This document shows, piece by piece, positions 25,031 through 33,930 of a stretch of 64,000 nucleotides of DNA. The DNA lies in the NCBI RefSeq assembly GCF_002210225.1, contig NZ_MWUJ01000015.1:24731-88730 (forward strand), read 5' to 3'. Source of the DNA: Geofilum rhodophaeum. Its GTDB lineage: Bacteria; Bacteroidota; Bacteroidia; Bacteroidales; Marinilabiliaceae. Made by a program: the position numbers and the translations under genes. The notes beneath the pieces are model-generated. The model was not told the DNA's origin. It was given only the letters and a program-made list of their open reading frames with translations, and made no database searches. Within the stretch, counting starts at the first letter, position 1, and the number at the start of each line of letters is the position of its first letter.

Positions 25031-26194
25031 TCAAAGAACTTCCCTGAGCTTTTCTTCGAGGAGATGGCCAAAGAGGTCCTTGCCTATGATGTTGCCTTCG
25101 CGGTCGAGCAGGTAGTTGGCAGGGATGCGTTGAATGTTGTAGGTGCGTGCGGCGAAGGATGAGGTATGGGTGAGTTCGGAAACGCTGATCCAGGGCAACT
25201 CTTCTTGTATCAGATAGGCTTCCCAAAGCACGCGACTGCGTTCTAGTCCCACCTGATATACTTCAAACCCACGGTTCTGATGATCTTGGTAAATGCCCTT
25301 GAGGGCGCGGTTTTCGCGAACGGAGGCCTGGTCCCAGGAGGCGGAGAAGGAGAGCAGCACCACTTTCCCTTTTAGGGAGGACAGACTGATTTCCTGGCCT
25401 TGCAGATTGGGAATACTCAGCTCGGGGGCGCCGGAGCCTTCGGACTGGTTGATGAACTCGAGCAATTGTGCTTTTCGCTCCTCTTGTTTTACAGCCAGCA
25501 CCATGTCGTAGAGCTGACGTGTACGGACCGATTCGGGATAGCGTTGGTTGAGACTGGTGGCCAGGGTGGCGAAGTACACCTGGTCGTCCCGATCCATTAC
25601 ATTGAGTATGGTGTTGTTGTCGCTCAGGGTGAGAAAGAGGGCGTAATAGCTGGCGAAGGACAGGTGGTTGTCCATAATGAACTTTCCGGTGCGTGCTTTA
25701 TATTCGGACACCAATTGGCGCAGTTCGCTGCTTATTCTTTCCAGTTCCTTTTCTTGCTCTTCTGTCGGCAGGTTCTGGTAGTAGGCAATGAGGCTGTCGG
25801 TCTGCTCGCGCAGCTGAGTGGCACTCTTTTGCAGCAGTTGTACGTGCTGCGATCCGATGGAATTACGAACGCTGTAGTTGGAGGCAAAGCTGTCGGCGCG
25901 ACCTTCTACTTTAATGTGTTCGGTGCTGTCGCCCAACAAAGTGATGAAACGACTGGGCGAAAGGGCCAGTTTAAAAAAGGTGGGTTCGTTGAGCCGGGGC
26001 TGCTTAAAGTGGAAGTTGCCCTTGCTCTTAAGTTGGGCGCTGTCGAGCGCCACGTCGCCACTTAAATCCATGCGATAGAGATAGAGCATTTCTCCTTTGG
26101 CCTGGTCGATATTTCCGCTGATGGTAAAAGAATCCTTGTCGTTACAGGCTGTGATAAAGAGAAGGCTGAGGAGCCAAAGAATGTGGTACTTCAT
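25031..26194 (-). CDS. Thioredoxin-fold lipoprotein lacking the CXXC active site (paralogue 1)
   Basis: Predicted outer-surface or periplasmic lipoprotein of 387 aa. The signal peptide ends in the lipobox ITAC (Cys17). Residues ~22-120 resemble the DUF4369 domain found before TlpA-like thioredoxins in Bacteroidota; a helical linker follows, and residues ~260-387 form a thioredoxin/TlpA-like domain (APELSIPNLQGQEISLSSLK, GKVVLLSFSASW). At the active site the usual W-C-x-x-C is replaced by WDQAS (residues 287-291), so both redox cysteines are lost, while the cis-proline (IPANYLLD, Pro358) remains. It therefore cannot act as a disulfide reductase; a binding or structural role is inferred. It lies 36 bp after a second degenerate paralogue and just ahead of lpxH. 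Confidence 0.82.
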   Translation of the reverse strand: MKYHILWLLSLLFITACNDKDSFTISGNIDQAKGEMLYLYRMDLSGDVALDSAQLKSKGNFHFKQPRLNEPTFFKLALSPSRFITLLGDSTEHIKVEGRADSFASNYSVRNSIGSQHVQLLQKSATQLREQTDSLIAYYQNLPTEEQEKELERISSELRQLVSEYKARTGKFIMDNHLSFASYYALFLTLSDNNTILNVMDRDDQVYFATLATSLNQRYPESVRTRQLYDMVLAVKQEERKAQLLEFINQSEGSGAPELSIPNLQGQEISLSSLKGKVVLLSFSASWDQASVRENRALKGIYQDHQNRGFEVYQVGLERSRVLWEAYLIQEELPWISVSELTHTSSFAARTYNIQRIPANYLLDREGNIIGKDLFGHLLEEKLREVL

Positions 26195-26230
26195 GATGCT
26201 TGCGTATTTTTTTGCCCGGTAAAGATAAGT

Positions 26231-27355
26231 TTATTTTTGGAGTAATTGTTCGAGCCCTTGTTGGAGTTCGGTTCCCCATAGGTTGCGGGCGGCAATACGC
26301 CCGTCTTCGGTGAGGAGGAGATTGGCGGGTTGTTGCAGCAGGAGGCCTTCCTGAAGCAGCTGCCTGCGCCTTTGGGTCTGGAGTTGGTGGTAGTGGATGT
26401 GGGCCAGGGGACGAAGGTCGGACAGGCCGTTGTAGGGCAGACTGTCGGTGTGAAAGAGGTGGATTTGCAGGGGACTCCAGCGGAAGGCCTGCAGCATTTC
26501 GTGGCTCTCTTTGTAGGGGGGGACGCTGCGGGGATCCTGGCGGTCGAAGAACAGGAGCAGGGTGGCCTGTCCCTGTAGACTGCTGGTCAGGAGACTGTCG
26601 CCCTGGTCGATGTCCAGAAGGAATTCGGGCAGGTTTTGGCCGGCTTCCAGCCTCTGTGCTTTTTGTTCGCGTTGCAGCAGTTCGCGGGTATTTTGGTGGA
26701 AGAGGGCCACTTCGTTGATGTAACGGTAGTGGCTCAGCTGACTGTCCACGGCAAAATAGTGTTGCCGCTGCTCCCAGGGATGAAAGAGGGGGCGTTGTCC
26801 GCTCTGCTGCAGGAGGGCGTAGAGGCGGACCAGAGGATGGTCGGCAGCTTCCAGGGCTTGTTGGCGAAAGTGGGCGGTGACACTGTCGAGCTGCAACTGT
26901 AGGCTGTAGATGTTGCTTGTTGTGGCTTCCCAGGCGGAGTCGCGCAGGGTTCTGCTGGTGGTGAGCAGGGCTTGCTGCCAGTTTGTGCTGAGGTCATCGA
27001 TGATTTTGAGTTCCCGACAAAAGGGGGACCCTGTTGTTTGACAATTTTCGGGAAAGGTGGGGTATTGGGCGTCGAGCCGGATGGGCTGCTCGTCGATAAA
27101 AAGGAGGGTGAGCTGTTTGCCGCTTTGTTTTTCGAGGGTATAGAACCCGGGCACGAGGGTGTCGGGTTGCCACAGAAAATTGCCCTGATGGTCGATGAGC
27201 AGGGTGTCGTGGATTTCTTTGTCGCCAGGCACCGAGCGCAGGACCAGGCGACTGCCTTCGCCACCCCAGATGGTGCCGTATAGGGGGGCCTGGGGAGCTG
27301 GATCGCCGCAGGCCCAGAGACTGAGCAGCAGGAGGATGCTTAGGTTGCGCAGCAT
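26231..27355 (-). CDS. Thioredoxin-fold lipoprotein lacking the CXXC active site (paralogue 2)
   Basis: Predicted lipoprotein of 374 aa with a clear lipobox (LLLLSLWAC, Cys16). It follows the same plan as its downstream neighbour: an N-terminal DUF4369-like beta domain (LYGTIWGGEGSRLVLRSV), a helical middle and a C-terminal thioredoxin-like domain. The active-site region reads LLLFFDRQDPRSVPPYKE (~267-284), with no cysteines at all, and the cis-proline loop is QQPANLLL (Pro343). Divergence from paralogue 1 is strong, so the duplication is old. It is the first gene of the run leading to lpxH and the KASIII gene, with a near-consensus promoter directly upstream. Function is unknown; envelope binding or chaperoning is possible. 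Confidence 0.75.
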   Translation of the reverse strand: MLRNLSILLLLSLWACGDPAPQAPLYGTIWGGEGSRLVLRSVPGDKEIHDTLLIDHQGNFLWQPDTLVPGFYTLEKQSGKQLTLLFIDEQPIRLDAQYPTFPENCQTTGSPFCRELKIIDDLSTNWQQALLTTSRTLRDSAWEATTSNIYSLQLQLDSVTAHFRQQALEAADHPLVRLYALLQQSGQRPLFHPWEQRQHYFAVDSQLSHYRYINEVALFHQNTRELLQREQKAQRLEAGQNLPEFLLDIDQGDSLLTSSLQGQATLLLFFDRQDPRSVPPYKESHEMLQAFRWSPLQIHLFHTDSLPYNGLSDLRPLAHIHYHQLQTQRRRQLLQEGLLLQQPANLLLTEDGRIAARNLWGTELQQGLEQLLQK

Positions 27356-27374
27356 AGTTGTTGTTTTTGTGCTG

Positions 27375-27405
27375 CAAATATACGGGAATTTGTTTGGGTA
27401 TAAAA
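27375..27405 (-). promoter_or_regulatory. Promoter of the thioredoxin-fold lipoprotein/lpxH run
   Basis: On the minus strand, TATATTTG (27382-27375) is a full TAnnTTTG match. TTTT (27405-27402) takes the -33 position at exactly 19 nt, with one mismatch. It overlaps the T-tract of the branched-chain operon terminator. Confidence 0.5.
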
Positions 27406-27438
27406 GGCAGCGGGACCTGCCTCTTTGAGGGGTCCCGC
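27402..27438 (-). terminator. Terminator of the branched-chain amino acid operon
   Basis: On the minus strand GCGGGACC pairs with GGTCCCGC, with a CCTC/GAGG inner helix, a AAA loop and a 2-nt bulge, followed by four T residues. It lies 29 bp beyond the leuB stop codon. Confidence 0.75.
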
Positions 27439-27466
27439 CGCGTTCTGGTTTTGGATAAAAATTTTA

Positions 27467-28531
27467 TCAGGCTTTGCTGATGTAGTTGGCCAGCCAGTCG
27501 CCCACTTCGGAGGTCTTTTTGGCCTGGGCCTTGTCGATGTCCTCGGTTACGAAGTTCTGCTCCAGGGAGGCATTGACGGCCTGGCAGATGAGGGCGGCTT
27601 CTTCTTTTAGGTCGAAGGCGTACTCGAACATCAGGGCGGCCGAAAGCACGGTGGCTACGGGGTTGGCAATGTCTTTGCCGGCAGCCTGGGGATAGGAGCC
27701 GTGGATGGGCTCAAATACACTGGTATGAAGTCCGATCGATGCGGAGGGCAGCAGGCCCAGTGAGCCGGTGATGACGGAGGCCTCGTCGGTCAGGATGTCG
27801 CCGAACATGTTCTCGGTCACCATTACGTCGAAGTTTTTGGGCCATTGGATCAGCTGCATGGCGGCGTTGTCCACGAACATGTACTGGGTGTCCACTTCGG
27901 GGTAGTCGGGAGCCATTTCCTGGGCAATTTGGCGCCAGAGGCGGGAGGTCTCCAGTACGTTGGCTTTGTCGACTACGGTGAGCTTTTTGTTGCGCTTCAT
28001 GGCGTACTCGAAGCCGAGTTTAAGGATGCGCTCAATTTCGGGACGGGTGTACACGCAGTTGTCGAAGGCGGTGTTGCCGTCTTCGCTGCGGCCTTTTTCA
28101 CCAAAATAGATGCCGCCGGTGAGTTCGCGGATGCACATAAAATCGGCGCCTTCTACGAGGTCTCTGCGCAGGGGCGACTTGTGCAGCAGCGAGGGGAAGG
28201 TTTCTACCGGACGCAGGTTGGCATAGAGACCAAGTTGCTTGCGCATGCGCAGCAGTCCCTGCTCGGGTCGTACTTTGGCGGTAGGGTCGTTGTCGAATTT
28301 GGGGTGACCGATGGCACCGAAGAGCACGGCGTCGGCAGCGAGACAAATCTGGTGGGTACTGTCGGGGTAAGGATCGCCTAGGGCATCGATGGCGGCTGCG
28401 CCGGTCAGGGCTTCCTGATAAGCAACTTCGTGGCCTTTTTTGGCGCATACGGCGTCGACTACTTTTATGGCCTGGGCTATGATTTCGGGTCCTATGCCGT
28501 CGCCGGCGAGCACTGCAATGTTGAGCTTCAT
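27467..28531 (-). CDS. leuB: 3-isopropylmalate dehydrogenase
   Basis: NAD- and Mg2+/Mn2+-dependent oxidative decarboxylase that turns (2R,3S)-3-isopropylmalate into 2-oxoisocaproate, the last dedicated leucine step before transamination; 354 aa. The N-terminus [20 protein letters not shown] and the block GAIGHPKFD are typical. The substrate-arginine region is [14 protein letters not shown] (~residues 137-150), the catalytic lysine lies in [15 protein letters not shown], and the metal-binding aspartates are in [14 protein letters not shown]. The NAD-binding loop is [18 protein letters not shown]. It is the last gene of the nine-gene ilv-leu operon, 27 bp after the second LeuA-type gene. Confidence 0.95.
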   Translation of the reverse strand: MKLNIAVLAGDGIGPEIIAQAIKVVDAVCAKKGHEVAYQEALTGAAAIDALGDPYPDSTHQICLAADAVLFGAIGHPKFDNDPTAKVRPEQGLLRMRKQLGLYANLRPVETFPSLLHKSPLRRDLVEGADFMCIRELTGGIYFGEKGRSEDGNTAFDNCVYTRPEIERILKLGFEYAMKRNKKLTVVDKANVLETSRLWRQIAQEMAPDYPEVDTQYMFVDNAAMQLIQWPKNFDVMVTENMFGDILTDEASVITGSLGLLPSASIGLHTSVFEPIHGSYPQAAGKDIANPVATVLSAALMFEYAFDLKEEAALICQAVNASLEQNFVTEDIDKAQAKKTSEVGDWLANYISKA

Positions 28532-28558
28532 GTATCTTAAATTATTTGTTATTGTGTT

Positions 28559-30100
28559 TTATTTCTGGTCTTTGAATTTGAAATCGTCGTTTTCGATGAT
28601 GTTGAGCATTTTAATGGTGGCCTTGATGGCCGCTTCGGTCTGGTCGGGATCCAGTCCACGTGTCTTAAATTCCTGGCCTTTAAAATCCCAGGTGATGACG
28701 GTCTCCACCAGGGCGTCGGTCTTACCGCCGGGGGGAATGCTCACCATGTAGTCGGTCAGCAAGGGATGGTCTTTGCCCAGGCGCTCGTATATTTTCCAGA
28801 GGGCCTTCATAAAGGCGTCGTACTGGCCGTCGCCTACTGCGCTCTCGAAATAGGTGTCTTTGTGTATCATCAGCCGGATGCTGGCGGTGGGTTTCATTTT
28901 ACGCACCAGGTTGAGACTGTAATTGAGCAGGCGGATGTTTTCGCGGGTTCCTCCGTTTTTGAGTACGTCGCTGATGATGTAGGGCAGGTCCTCGGTCGAT
29001 ACGTTTTCTTTTTTGTCGCCCAGCTCGATAACGCGCTGGGTCACTTTTTTCATGTCCTCTGGACCCAGTTCGATGCCCAGTTCTTCGAGGTTCTTGAGGA
29101 TGTTGGCCTTGCCGGAGGTCTTGCCCAGGGCATAGCGCCGCACGCGGCCGAAACGTTCGGGCATGAGTTGGTTAAAGTAGAGGTTGTCTTTGTTGTCGCC
29201 GTCGGCATGCACGCCGCTGCACTGGGTAAAGACGTATTCGCCGGTGAGGGGCTTGTTGCCGGGGATGCGTACGCCGCTGAAGGATTCGACCAGGCGCGAA
29301 ACGTGGTTGAGTTTGGCCTCGTTGAGGGTGTTGGACAGTCTCAGGTGGTCGTTCATCATGCCCAGTACACTGGCCAAAGGGGCGTTGCCGGCTCTTTCGC
29401 CCAGTCCGTTGACGGTGGTGTGTACCCCGCGTACGCCGGCCTTGAGGGCCATGTACACATTGGCCACGGAAAAGTCGTAGTCGTTGTGGGCATGAAAATC
29501 AAAATGCACCCCGGGGTAACGATCGCACATGGCCTTGCAAGTCTCCCAGGTCTGATCGGGATTGAAAATACCGAGGGTGTCGGGCAGCATGATGCGTTTT
29601 ACCTTGGTTTTGCTGAGGGCATCGACCATAAAAAAGATGTAGTCGCGGGAGCTGAGCATGCCGTTGGACCAGTCCTCGAGGTAAACGTTGACGGTGATGC
29701 CGCGTTTTTCGGCTTCGGCCAGTACGCCCTGGATGTCGGCCAGGTGCTGTTCGGGTGTTTTTCGAAGCTGACTTTGTACGTGCTTGAGCGAGCCTTTGGT
29801 CAGCAGGTTCAGGACCTTGCCACCGGCTGCTTCTATCCAGTTGAGGGAGACCTCGCCGTCTACAAAGCCGAGAATTTCAATTTTGTCGAGACAGTTGTTT
29901 TTGGCGGCCCACTGGGTGATGCGCTGAACGGCTCTGAATTCCCCTTCCGAGACCCTTGCGGAGGCCACTTCGAGGCGGTTGACTTTCAGCTCGTCGAGCA
30001 AGAGGCGGGCAATGGCCAGCTTTTCGGCTTCGCTGAATGATACCCCGGTGGTTTGTTCCCCGTCGCGCAGGGTGGTATCCATTACTTCGATAAGGTTCAT
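28559..30100 (-). CDS. LeuA-family acyltransferase, second paralogue (isopropylmalate or citramalate synthase type)
   Basis: Claisen-type condensing enzyme of 513 aa joining acetyl-CoA to a 2-oxoacid. The HMGL-like TIM barrel has [15 protein letters not shown] at its start, the metal ligands HAHNDYDF (~residues 205-212) and the block NGLGERAGNAPLA. The C-terminal LeuA-dimer-type regulatory domain (~375-505) is present, including SIPPGGKTDAL. It differs clearly from the canonical LeuA in the same operon, with metal motif HAHNDYDF against HCHNDLGM. Family members of this branch include (R)-citramalate synthases, which make the isoleucine precursor from pyruvate; no threonine deaminase gene is in this operon, which fits that idea. 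Specificity cannot be decided from sequence alone. Confidence 0.85.
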   Translation of the reverse strand: MNLIEVMDTTLRDGEQTTGVSFSEAEKLAIARLLLDELKVNRLEVASARVSEGEFRAVQRITQWAAKNNCLDKIEILGFVDGEVSLNWIEAAGGKVLNLLTKGSLKHVQSQLRKTPEQHLADIQGVLAEAEKRGITVNVYLEDWSNGMLSSRDYIFFMVDALSKTKVKRIMLPDTLGIFNPDQTWETCKAMCDRYPGVHFDFHAHNDYDFSVANVYMALKAGVRGVHTTVNGLGERAGNAPLASVLGMMNDHLRLSNTLNEAKLNHVSRLVESFSGVRIPGNKPLTGEYVFTQCSGVHADGDNKDNLYFNQLMPERFGRVRRYALGKTSGKANILKNLEELGIELGPEDMKKVTQRVIELGDKKENVSTEDLPYIISDVLKNGGTRENIRLLNYSLNLVRKMKPTASIRLMIHKDTYFESAVGDGQYDAFMKALWKIYERLGKDHPLLTDYMVSIPPGGKTDALVETVITWDFKGQEFKTRGLDPDQTEAAIKATIKMLNIIENDDFKFKDQK

Positions 30101-30134
30101 GCTTGGCTTTTTGAAGGTTTTGGATGTTGGTTAA

Positions 30135-30177
30135 GGGGAAAGCTTTTTCGGAGTCTCCTCCGAAAAAGGCTTTTCCC
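30135..30177 (-). repeat. Strong intra-operon stem-loop between leuD and the second leuA-type gene
   Basis: An inverted repeat with arms GGGAAAGC-TTTTTCGGAG and CTCCGAAAAA-GGCTTTTCCC (18 bp, one bulge) and a TCTC loop lies in the 89-bp spacer. No T-tract follows on the minus strand, so it is more likely an mRNA stability or processing element than a terminator. Confidence 0.7.
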
Positions 30178-30189
30178 GCTGGAAGGTGC

Positions 30190-30783
30190 TTATTGTGCGG
30201 CCTTTTCCCAGGCTGCGATCTCGTCTTTGATGCTGAACAGATAGTCGATGTCGTCGTATCCGTTGAGCAGACATTTTTTCTTGTAGGGATTGATGTCGAA
30301 GTCCTCAGAAATGCCGGTGGCGGGCACCGAGATGCTTTGGTTTTCGAGATCGATTTTGATTTTGACTTTCGGGTCTTTTTCGATGGCTTCGAAGAGCTGC
30401 GCCAAAAAGGCATCGGAAATCTGCACGGGCAGGATGCCGTTGTTCAGTGCGTTGTTCTTGAAGATGTCGGCAAAGAAGCTGGATACTACGGCTTTAAATC
30501 CGTATCCACCAATGGCCCAGGCGGCGTGTTCGCGGCTTGATCCGCTTCCGAAGTTTTTTCCGGCTACCAAAATCTGGCCGTTGTAGGTGGGGTCGTTCAG
30601 TACAAAATCGGCTTTGGGCTGACCGTTTTTGTCGTAACGCCAGTCGCAAAACAGGTTGTCGCCAAACCCTTCGCGGGTGGTAGCTTTTAAGAAGCGCGCC
30701 GGAATGATCTGGTCGGTGTCCACATTCTCGATGGGCAGCGGCACGGCGGGCGATTCCAGGGTGACAAATTTATCTATGGGCAT
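30190..30783 (-). CDS. leuD: 3-isopropylmalate dehydratase small subunit
   Basis: Swivel-domain subunit of the isopropylmalate isomerase, which works with LeuC to interconvert 2- and 3-isopropylmalate; 197 aa, the usual size. Signature blocks are [17 protein letters not shown] near residues 17-33, [16 protein letters not shown] (~67-82) and the [10 protein letters not shown] region. The ATG at 30783 ([17 protein letters not shown]) is chosen; an upstream in-frame ATG at 30852 lies in the leuC-leuD spacer and adds a non-family sequence. The gene follows leuC by 102 bp, a rather wide spacer for a co-transcribed subunit pair. Confidence 0.95.
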   Translation of the reverse strand: MPIDKFVTLESPAVPLPIENVDTDQIIPARFLKATTREGFGDNLFCDWRYDKNGQPKADFVLNDPTYNGQILVAGKNFGSGSSREHAAWAIGGYGFKAVVSSFFADIFKNNALNNGILPVQISDAFLAQLFEAIEKDPKVKIKIDLENQSISVPATGISEDFDINPYKKKCLLNGYDDIDYLFSIKDEIAAWEKAAQ

Positions 30784-30885
30784 TGTTTTTGTTTTTAAGT
30801 GCCGGTGGGCCTCCTCACCACTTCCTTTTTGGGGAGCGGTGCGGGGCTGCACGACAGGTGTTAATGACTCTTGTTTTTCAACGAT

Positions 30886-32286
30886 TTACAGCATGGTGCG
30901 CGGGTCGGTGATGACGCCGTTGATGGCGGTGGCTGCGGCGGTAAGGGGACTGGCCAGCATGGTGCGGGCACCGGGTCCCTGACGGCCTTCGAAGTTCCGG
31001 TTGGAGGTACTTACGGCGTACTGGCCTTCCGGAATTTTGTCGTCGTTCATGGCCAGACAGGCCGAACAGCCGGGCTGACGCAGGTAAAAACCTGCTTCCT
31101 CGAGGATGTCGCGCAGGCCTTCTTCTATGGCTTGCTTCTCGACTTGCTTACTGCCGGGAACGACCCAGGCGGTCACGTTGTCGGCCTTCTTTTTGCCTTT
31201 TACAAAGGCGGCGAAGGCGCGGAGGTCTTCGATGCGTCCGTTGGTACAGCTGCCGACAAATACGTAGTCTACTTTTTTGCCGATCATGGGCTCATCGGGT
31301 TGGTAACCCATGTACTGTAGCGATTTTTTAAAGCTGTTTTGTGAAGCTTTCTCGATGTCCTCGACCTTGGGAATGTGGGCGCTGATGCCGATGCCCATAC
31401 CGGGATTGGTGCCGTAGGTAATCATCGGCTCAATGTCTTCGGCCTTAAAGGTCAGTTCTTTGTCGAATACGGCATCGGGGTCGCTGGGCAGCTGGCGCCA
31501 TTCGGCTACCGCCTTGTCCCACTCGGCGCCCTTGGGGGCAAATTCGCGGCCTTTAACGTACTCAATGGTGGTTTCGTCGGGGGCAATCATGCCGCCGCGG
31601 GCACCCATCTCAATACTCATGTTGCAGATGGTCATGCGGGCCTCCATGGAGAGCTTACGAATGGCCGATCCGGCAAATTCCACGAAGTAGCCGGTGGCGC
31701 CTCCGGTGGAGATTTGAGAAATGATGTAGAGGACGATGTCTTTGGAGGTCACGCCTTTTTGCAGCTCGCCTTCTACGTTGATGCGCATGGTTTTGGGACG
31801 CGATTGCATGAGGCACTGGGTGGCCAGCACCATCTCTACTTCGCTGGTGCCAATACCAAAGGCAATGCTGCCGAAGGCCCCGTGGGTAGAGGTGTGACTG
31901 TCGCCACACACAATGGTCATGCCGGGACGGGTAAGACCCAATTCCGGTCCTATTACGTGCACAATGCCGTTGTAAGGATGCGTTAAACCGTACATGGTTA
32001 CGCCGTTGGCTTCACAGTTTTCTTTGAGTTTGTTCACCTGGAAGCGACTCAGCTCATCGTGGATGGGCAGGTGCTGTTCCATGGTGGGGATGTTGTGGTC
32101 GGGGGTGGCCACGGTTTTTTCGGGCCGGGCGACCTTAATTCCTCTTGCTTTTAAGCCTGCGAACGCCTGAGGACTGGTTACCTCGTGAATCAAATGGCGG
32201 TCGATGTACAATACACTGGGTCCTCCTTCTACGTTGTTGACAACATGTTTCTCCCAGATTTTGTCGAAAAGTGTTTTTCCAGCCAA
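30886..32286 (-). CDS. leuC: 3-isopropylmalate dehydratase large subunit
   Basis: Aconitase-family [4Fe-4S] subunit of isopropylmalate isomerase, 466 aa. The substrate-binding block [20 protein letters not shown] is at about residues 125-144. The three cluster cysteines are in [15 protein letters not shown] (~345) and [10 protein letters not shown] (~405-414). The start codon is TTG at 32286: it gives the expected [20 protein letters not shown] N-terminus, there is an in-frame TAG two codons upstream, and no ATG occurs near. Initiation at a rare codon may lower its translation relative to neighbours. It lies 49 bp after leuA and pairs with leuD downstream. Confidence 0.95.
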   Translation of the reverse strand: MAGKTLFDKIWEKHVVNNVEGGPSVLYIDRHLIHEVTSPQAFAGLKARGIKVARPEKTVATPDHNIPTMEQHLPIHDELSRFQVNKLKENCEANGVTMYGLTHPYNGIVHVIGPELGLTRPGMTIVCGDSHTSTHGAFGSIAFGIGTSEVEMVLATQCLMQSRPKTMRINVEGELQKGVTSKDIVLYIISQISTGGATGYFVEFAGSAIRKLSMEARMTICNMSIEMGARGGMIAPDETTIEYVKGREFAPKGAEWDKAVAEWRQLPSDPDAVFDKELTFKAEDIEPMITYGTNPGMGIGISAHIPKVEDIEKASQNSFKKSLQYMGYQPDEPMIGKKVDYVFVGSCTNGRIEDLRAFAAFVKGKKKADNVTAWVVPGSKQVEKQAIEEGLRDILEEAGFYLRQPGCSACLAMNDDKIPEGQYAVSTSNRNFEGRQGPGARTMLASPLTAAATAINGVITDPRTML

Positions 32287-32335
32287 GGTATTCTAATTTT
32301 AATGGTTACTGTATCAATGTGTTCTCTTTTTGTGC

Positions 32336-33832
32336 TTATTGTATTTTGCCCAGGGCATCGAGGAAGGCTTCCACGGATGCGGTAACGATGTCGGTGTGGG
32401 CAGCAAAGCCATAGTAAATCTGCTCTTTGTGCTCTACCTGTACGTGTACCTTGCCCAGGTCGTCGCTGCCGCGGGTGATGGCCTGAATCAAAAATTCTTC
32501 GAGGCGTACCCGGCGCTTCACCAGCGCTTTTACAGCGGTAAAGGCGGCGTCGATGGGCCCGTTGCCCGAGGCGGTTTCGGTAAAGATGTCGCCGTGGAAG
32601 CTGACCTGAACGGTGGCGGTGGGGATGGTGGACTTGCCACACATGACCTGCAGCGATACCAGTTCGATGGGCTTTTTGCCGGCTTGCTTTTCGCGGCCGA
32701 CCAGGATTTCCAGATCTTCGTCGGTGATGTCTTTTTTCTTGTCGGCCAGGTCCAAAAAGCGGTTGTATATGTTGTCGAGTTCGCTGGGTTCGTAATCGTA
32801 GCCCAGTACGCCCAGGCGGTGCTTCAAGGCAGCACGCCCGCTGCGGGCGGTGAGTACAATCGACGATTCTTTTACGCCGACTTCCACCGGGTCGATGATT
32901 TCGTAGTTTTCGCGGTTTTTGAGTACCCCGTCCTGGTGAATGCCCGAGGAGTGGGCAAAGGCGTTGCGTCCCACAATGGCCTTATTGGGTTGTATGGGCA
33001 TGCGCATGAGGGTGGATACCAGTCCGCTGGTCTTCATGATCTGCTTGCTGTCGATGTTGGTGTCGAAGTCCAGATCCTTGTGGGCGCGCAGGGTCATTAC
33101 CACTTCTTCGAGGGAGGTGTTGCCGGCCCGCTCGCCAATGCCGTTCATGGTCACCTCTACCTGACGGGCGCCGTTGATGATGCCCGAAACGGTGTTGGCA
33201 GTGGCCATACCCAGGTCGTTGTGACAGTGGGTGGCAATGATGGCTTTGTCGATGTTGGGTACGTTGTTGACCAGGTAGGCGATTTTTTCGCCGTACTCGG
33301 AGGGCAGGCAGTAGCCGGTGGTGTCGGGAATGTTGACCACGGTGGCGCCTGCTTTGATGACGGCTTCGATCACGCGGGCCAGGTATTCGTTGTCCGAACG
33401 ACCGGCGTCTTCGGCATAGAATTCTACGTCTTCTACAAACTTTTTGGCGTATTTAACGGCTTCCACAGCCCGCTCAATAATGGCTTCGGGATTGGAGTTG
33501 AGTTTGTTGAAGATGTGGTAGGGCGAGGTGCCGATGCCGGTGTGAATGCGTCCTTTTTTGGCGAATTTCAAGGCGTCGGCGGCCACTTCAATGTCTTTTT
33601 TTACGGCACGGGTCAGTGCACAAATGGTGGGGTTGGATACGGCTTTTGAGATTTCCACCACAGAGTTGAAATCGCCGGGACTGGAGACCGGAAAGCCGGC
33701 TTCAATAATGTCCACCCCGAGTTTCTCGAGTTGACGCGCCACTTCAATTTTTTCAATGGTGTTCAACTGGCAGCCGGGGACTTGTTCGCCATCCCGTAAT
33801 GTGGTGTCGAAAATATAGACTCTGTTGCTCAT
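32336..33832 (-). CDS. leuA: 2-isopropylmalate synthase
   Basis: First committed enzyme of leucine synthesis, condensing acetyl-CoA with 2-oxoisovalerate; 498 aa. The TIM-barrel start is [18 protein letters not shown], the substrate region is [10 protein letters not shown], and the metal motif is [12 protein letters not shown] (~residues 203-214) with [14 protein letters not shown]. The C-terminal regulatory domain (~370-495), where leucine binds for feedback inhibition, is present. This is the canonical long LeuA type, as opposed to the second paralogue downstream. It is the first leu gene, preceded by a strong terminator-like hairpin in the 98-bp ilvC-leuA spacer, so its expression may be set separately from the ilv genes. 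Confidence 0.94.
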   Translation of the reverse strand: MSNRVYIFDTTLRDGEQVPGCQLNTIEKIEVARQLEKLGVDIIEAGFPVSSPGDFNSVVEISKAVSNPTICALTRAVKKDIEVAADALKFAKKGRIHTGIGTSPYHIFNKLNSNPEAIIERAVEAVKYAKKFVEDVEFYAEDAGRSDNEYLARVIEAVIKAGATVVNIPDTTGYCLPSEYGEKIAYLVNNVPNIDKAIIATHCHNDLGMATANTVSGIINGARQVEVTMNGIGERAGNTSLEEVVMTLRAHKDLDFDTNIDSKQIMKTSGLVSTLMRMPIQPNKAIVGRNAFAHSSGIHQDGVLKNRENYEIIDPVEVGVKESSIVLTARSGRAALKHRLGVLGYDYEPSELDNIYNRFLDLADKKKDITDEDLEILVGREKQAGKKPIELVSLQVMCGKSTIPTATVQVSFHGDIFTETASGNGPIDAAFTAVKALVKRRVRLEEFLIQAITRGSDDLGKVHVQVEHKEQIYYGFAAHTDIVTASVEAFLDALGKIQ

Positions 33833-33877
33833 GTTTGTCTCTTTTAGTCCGGTGATTCCGGATTTTTCTTTGGAAGG

Positions 33878-33915
33878 AAAAAAGCCCGGGGCAACACCCC
33901 TGGTGTTGCCCCGGG
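33878..33915 (-). terminator. Strong terminator-like hairpin between ilvC and leuA
   Basis: A perfect 14-bp stem (CCCGGGGCAACACC / GGTGTTGCCCCGGG) with a 3-nt loop is followed on the minus strand by C and six T residues. It ends 45 nt before the leuA ATG. No TAnnTTTG promoter is visible between hairpin and leuA, so leu gene transcription must read through it, start from an undetected promoter, or rely on RNA processing. Confidence 0.85.
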
Positions 33916-33930
33916 TTTAAAATACTTGAT

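Noticed and set aside
25000..25071. Upstream ATG start for lpxH
   Set aside because: It would overlap the lipoprotein gene by 41 bp and put 24 charged residues before the first strand; the TTG at 24999 fits LpxH length better.
28766..30040. Long open frame antisense to the second LeuA-type gene
   Set aside because: The minus-strand frame is a full, conserved enzyme. The plus-strand frame yields a Gly/His/Val-rich translation with no domain, a by-product of codon bias. The same applies to 37669-38952, 32330-33649, 57152-58411, 60701-61933, 13299-14594 and 10545-11642.
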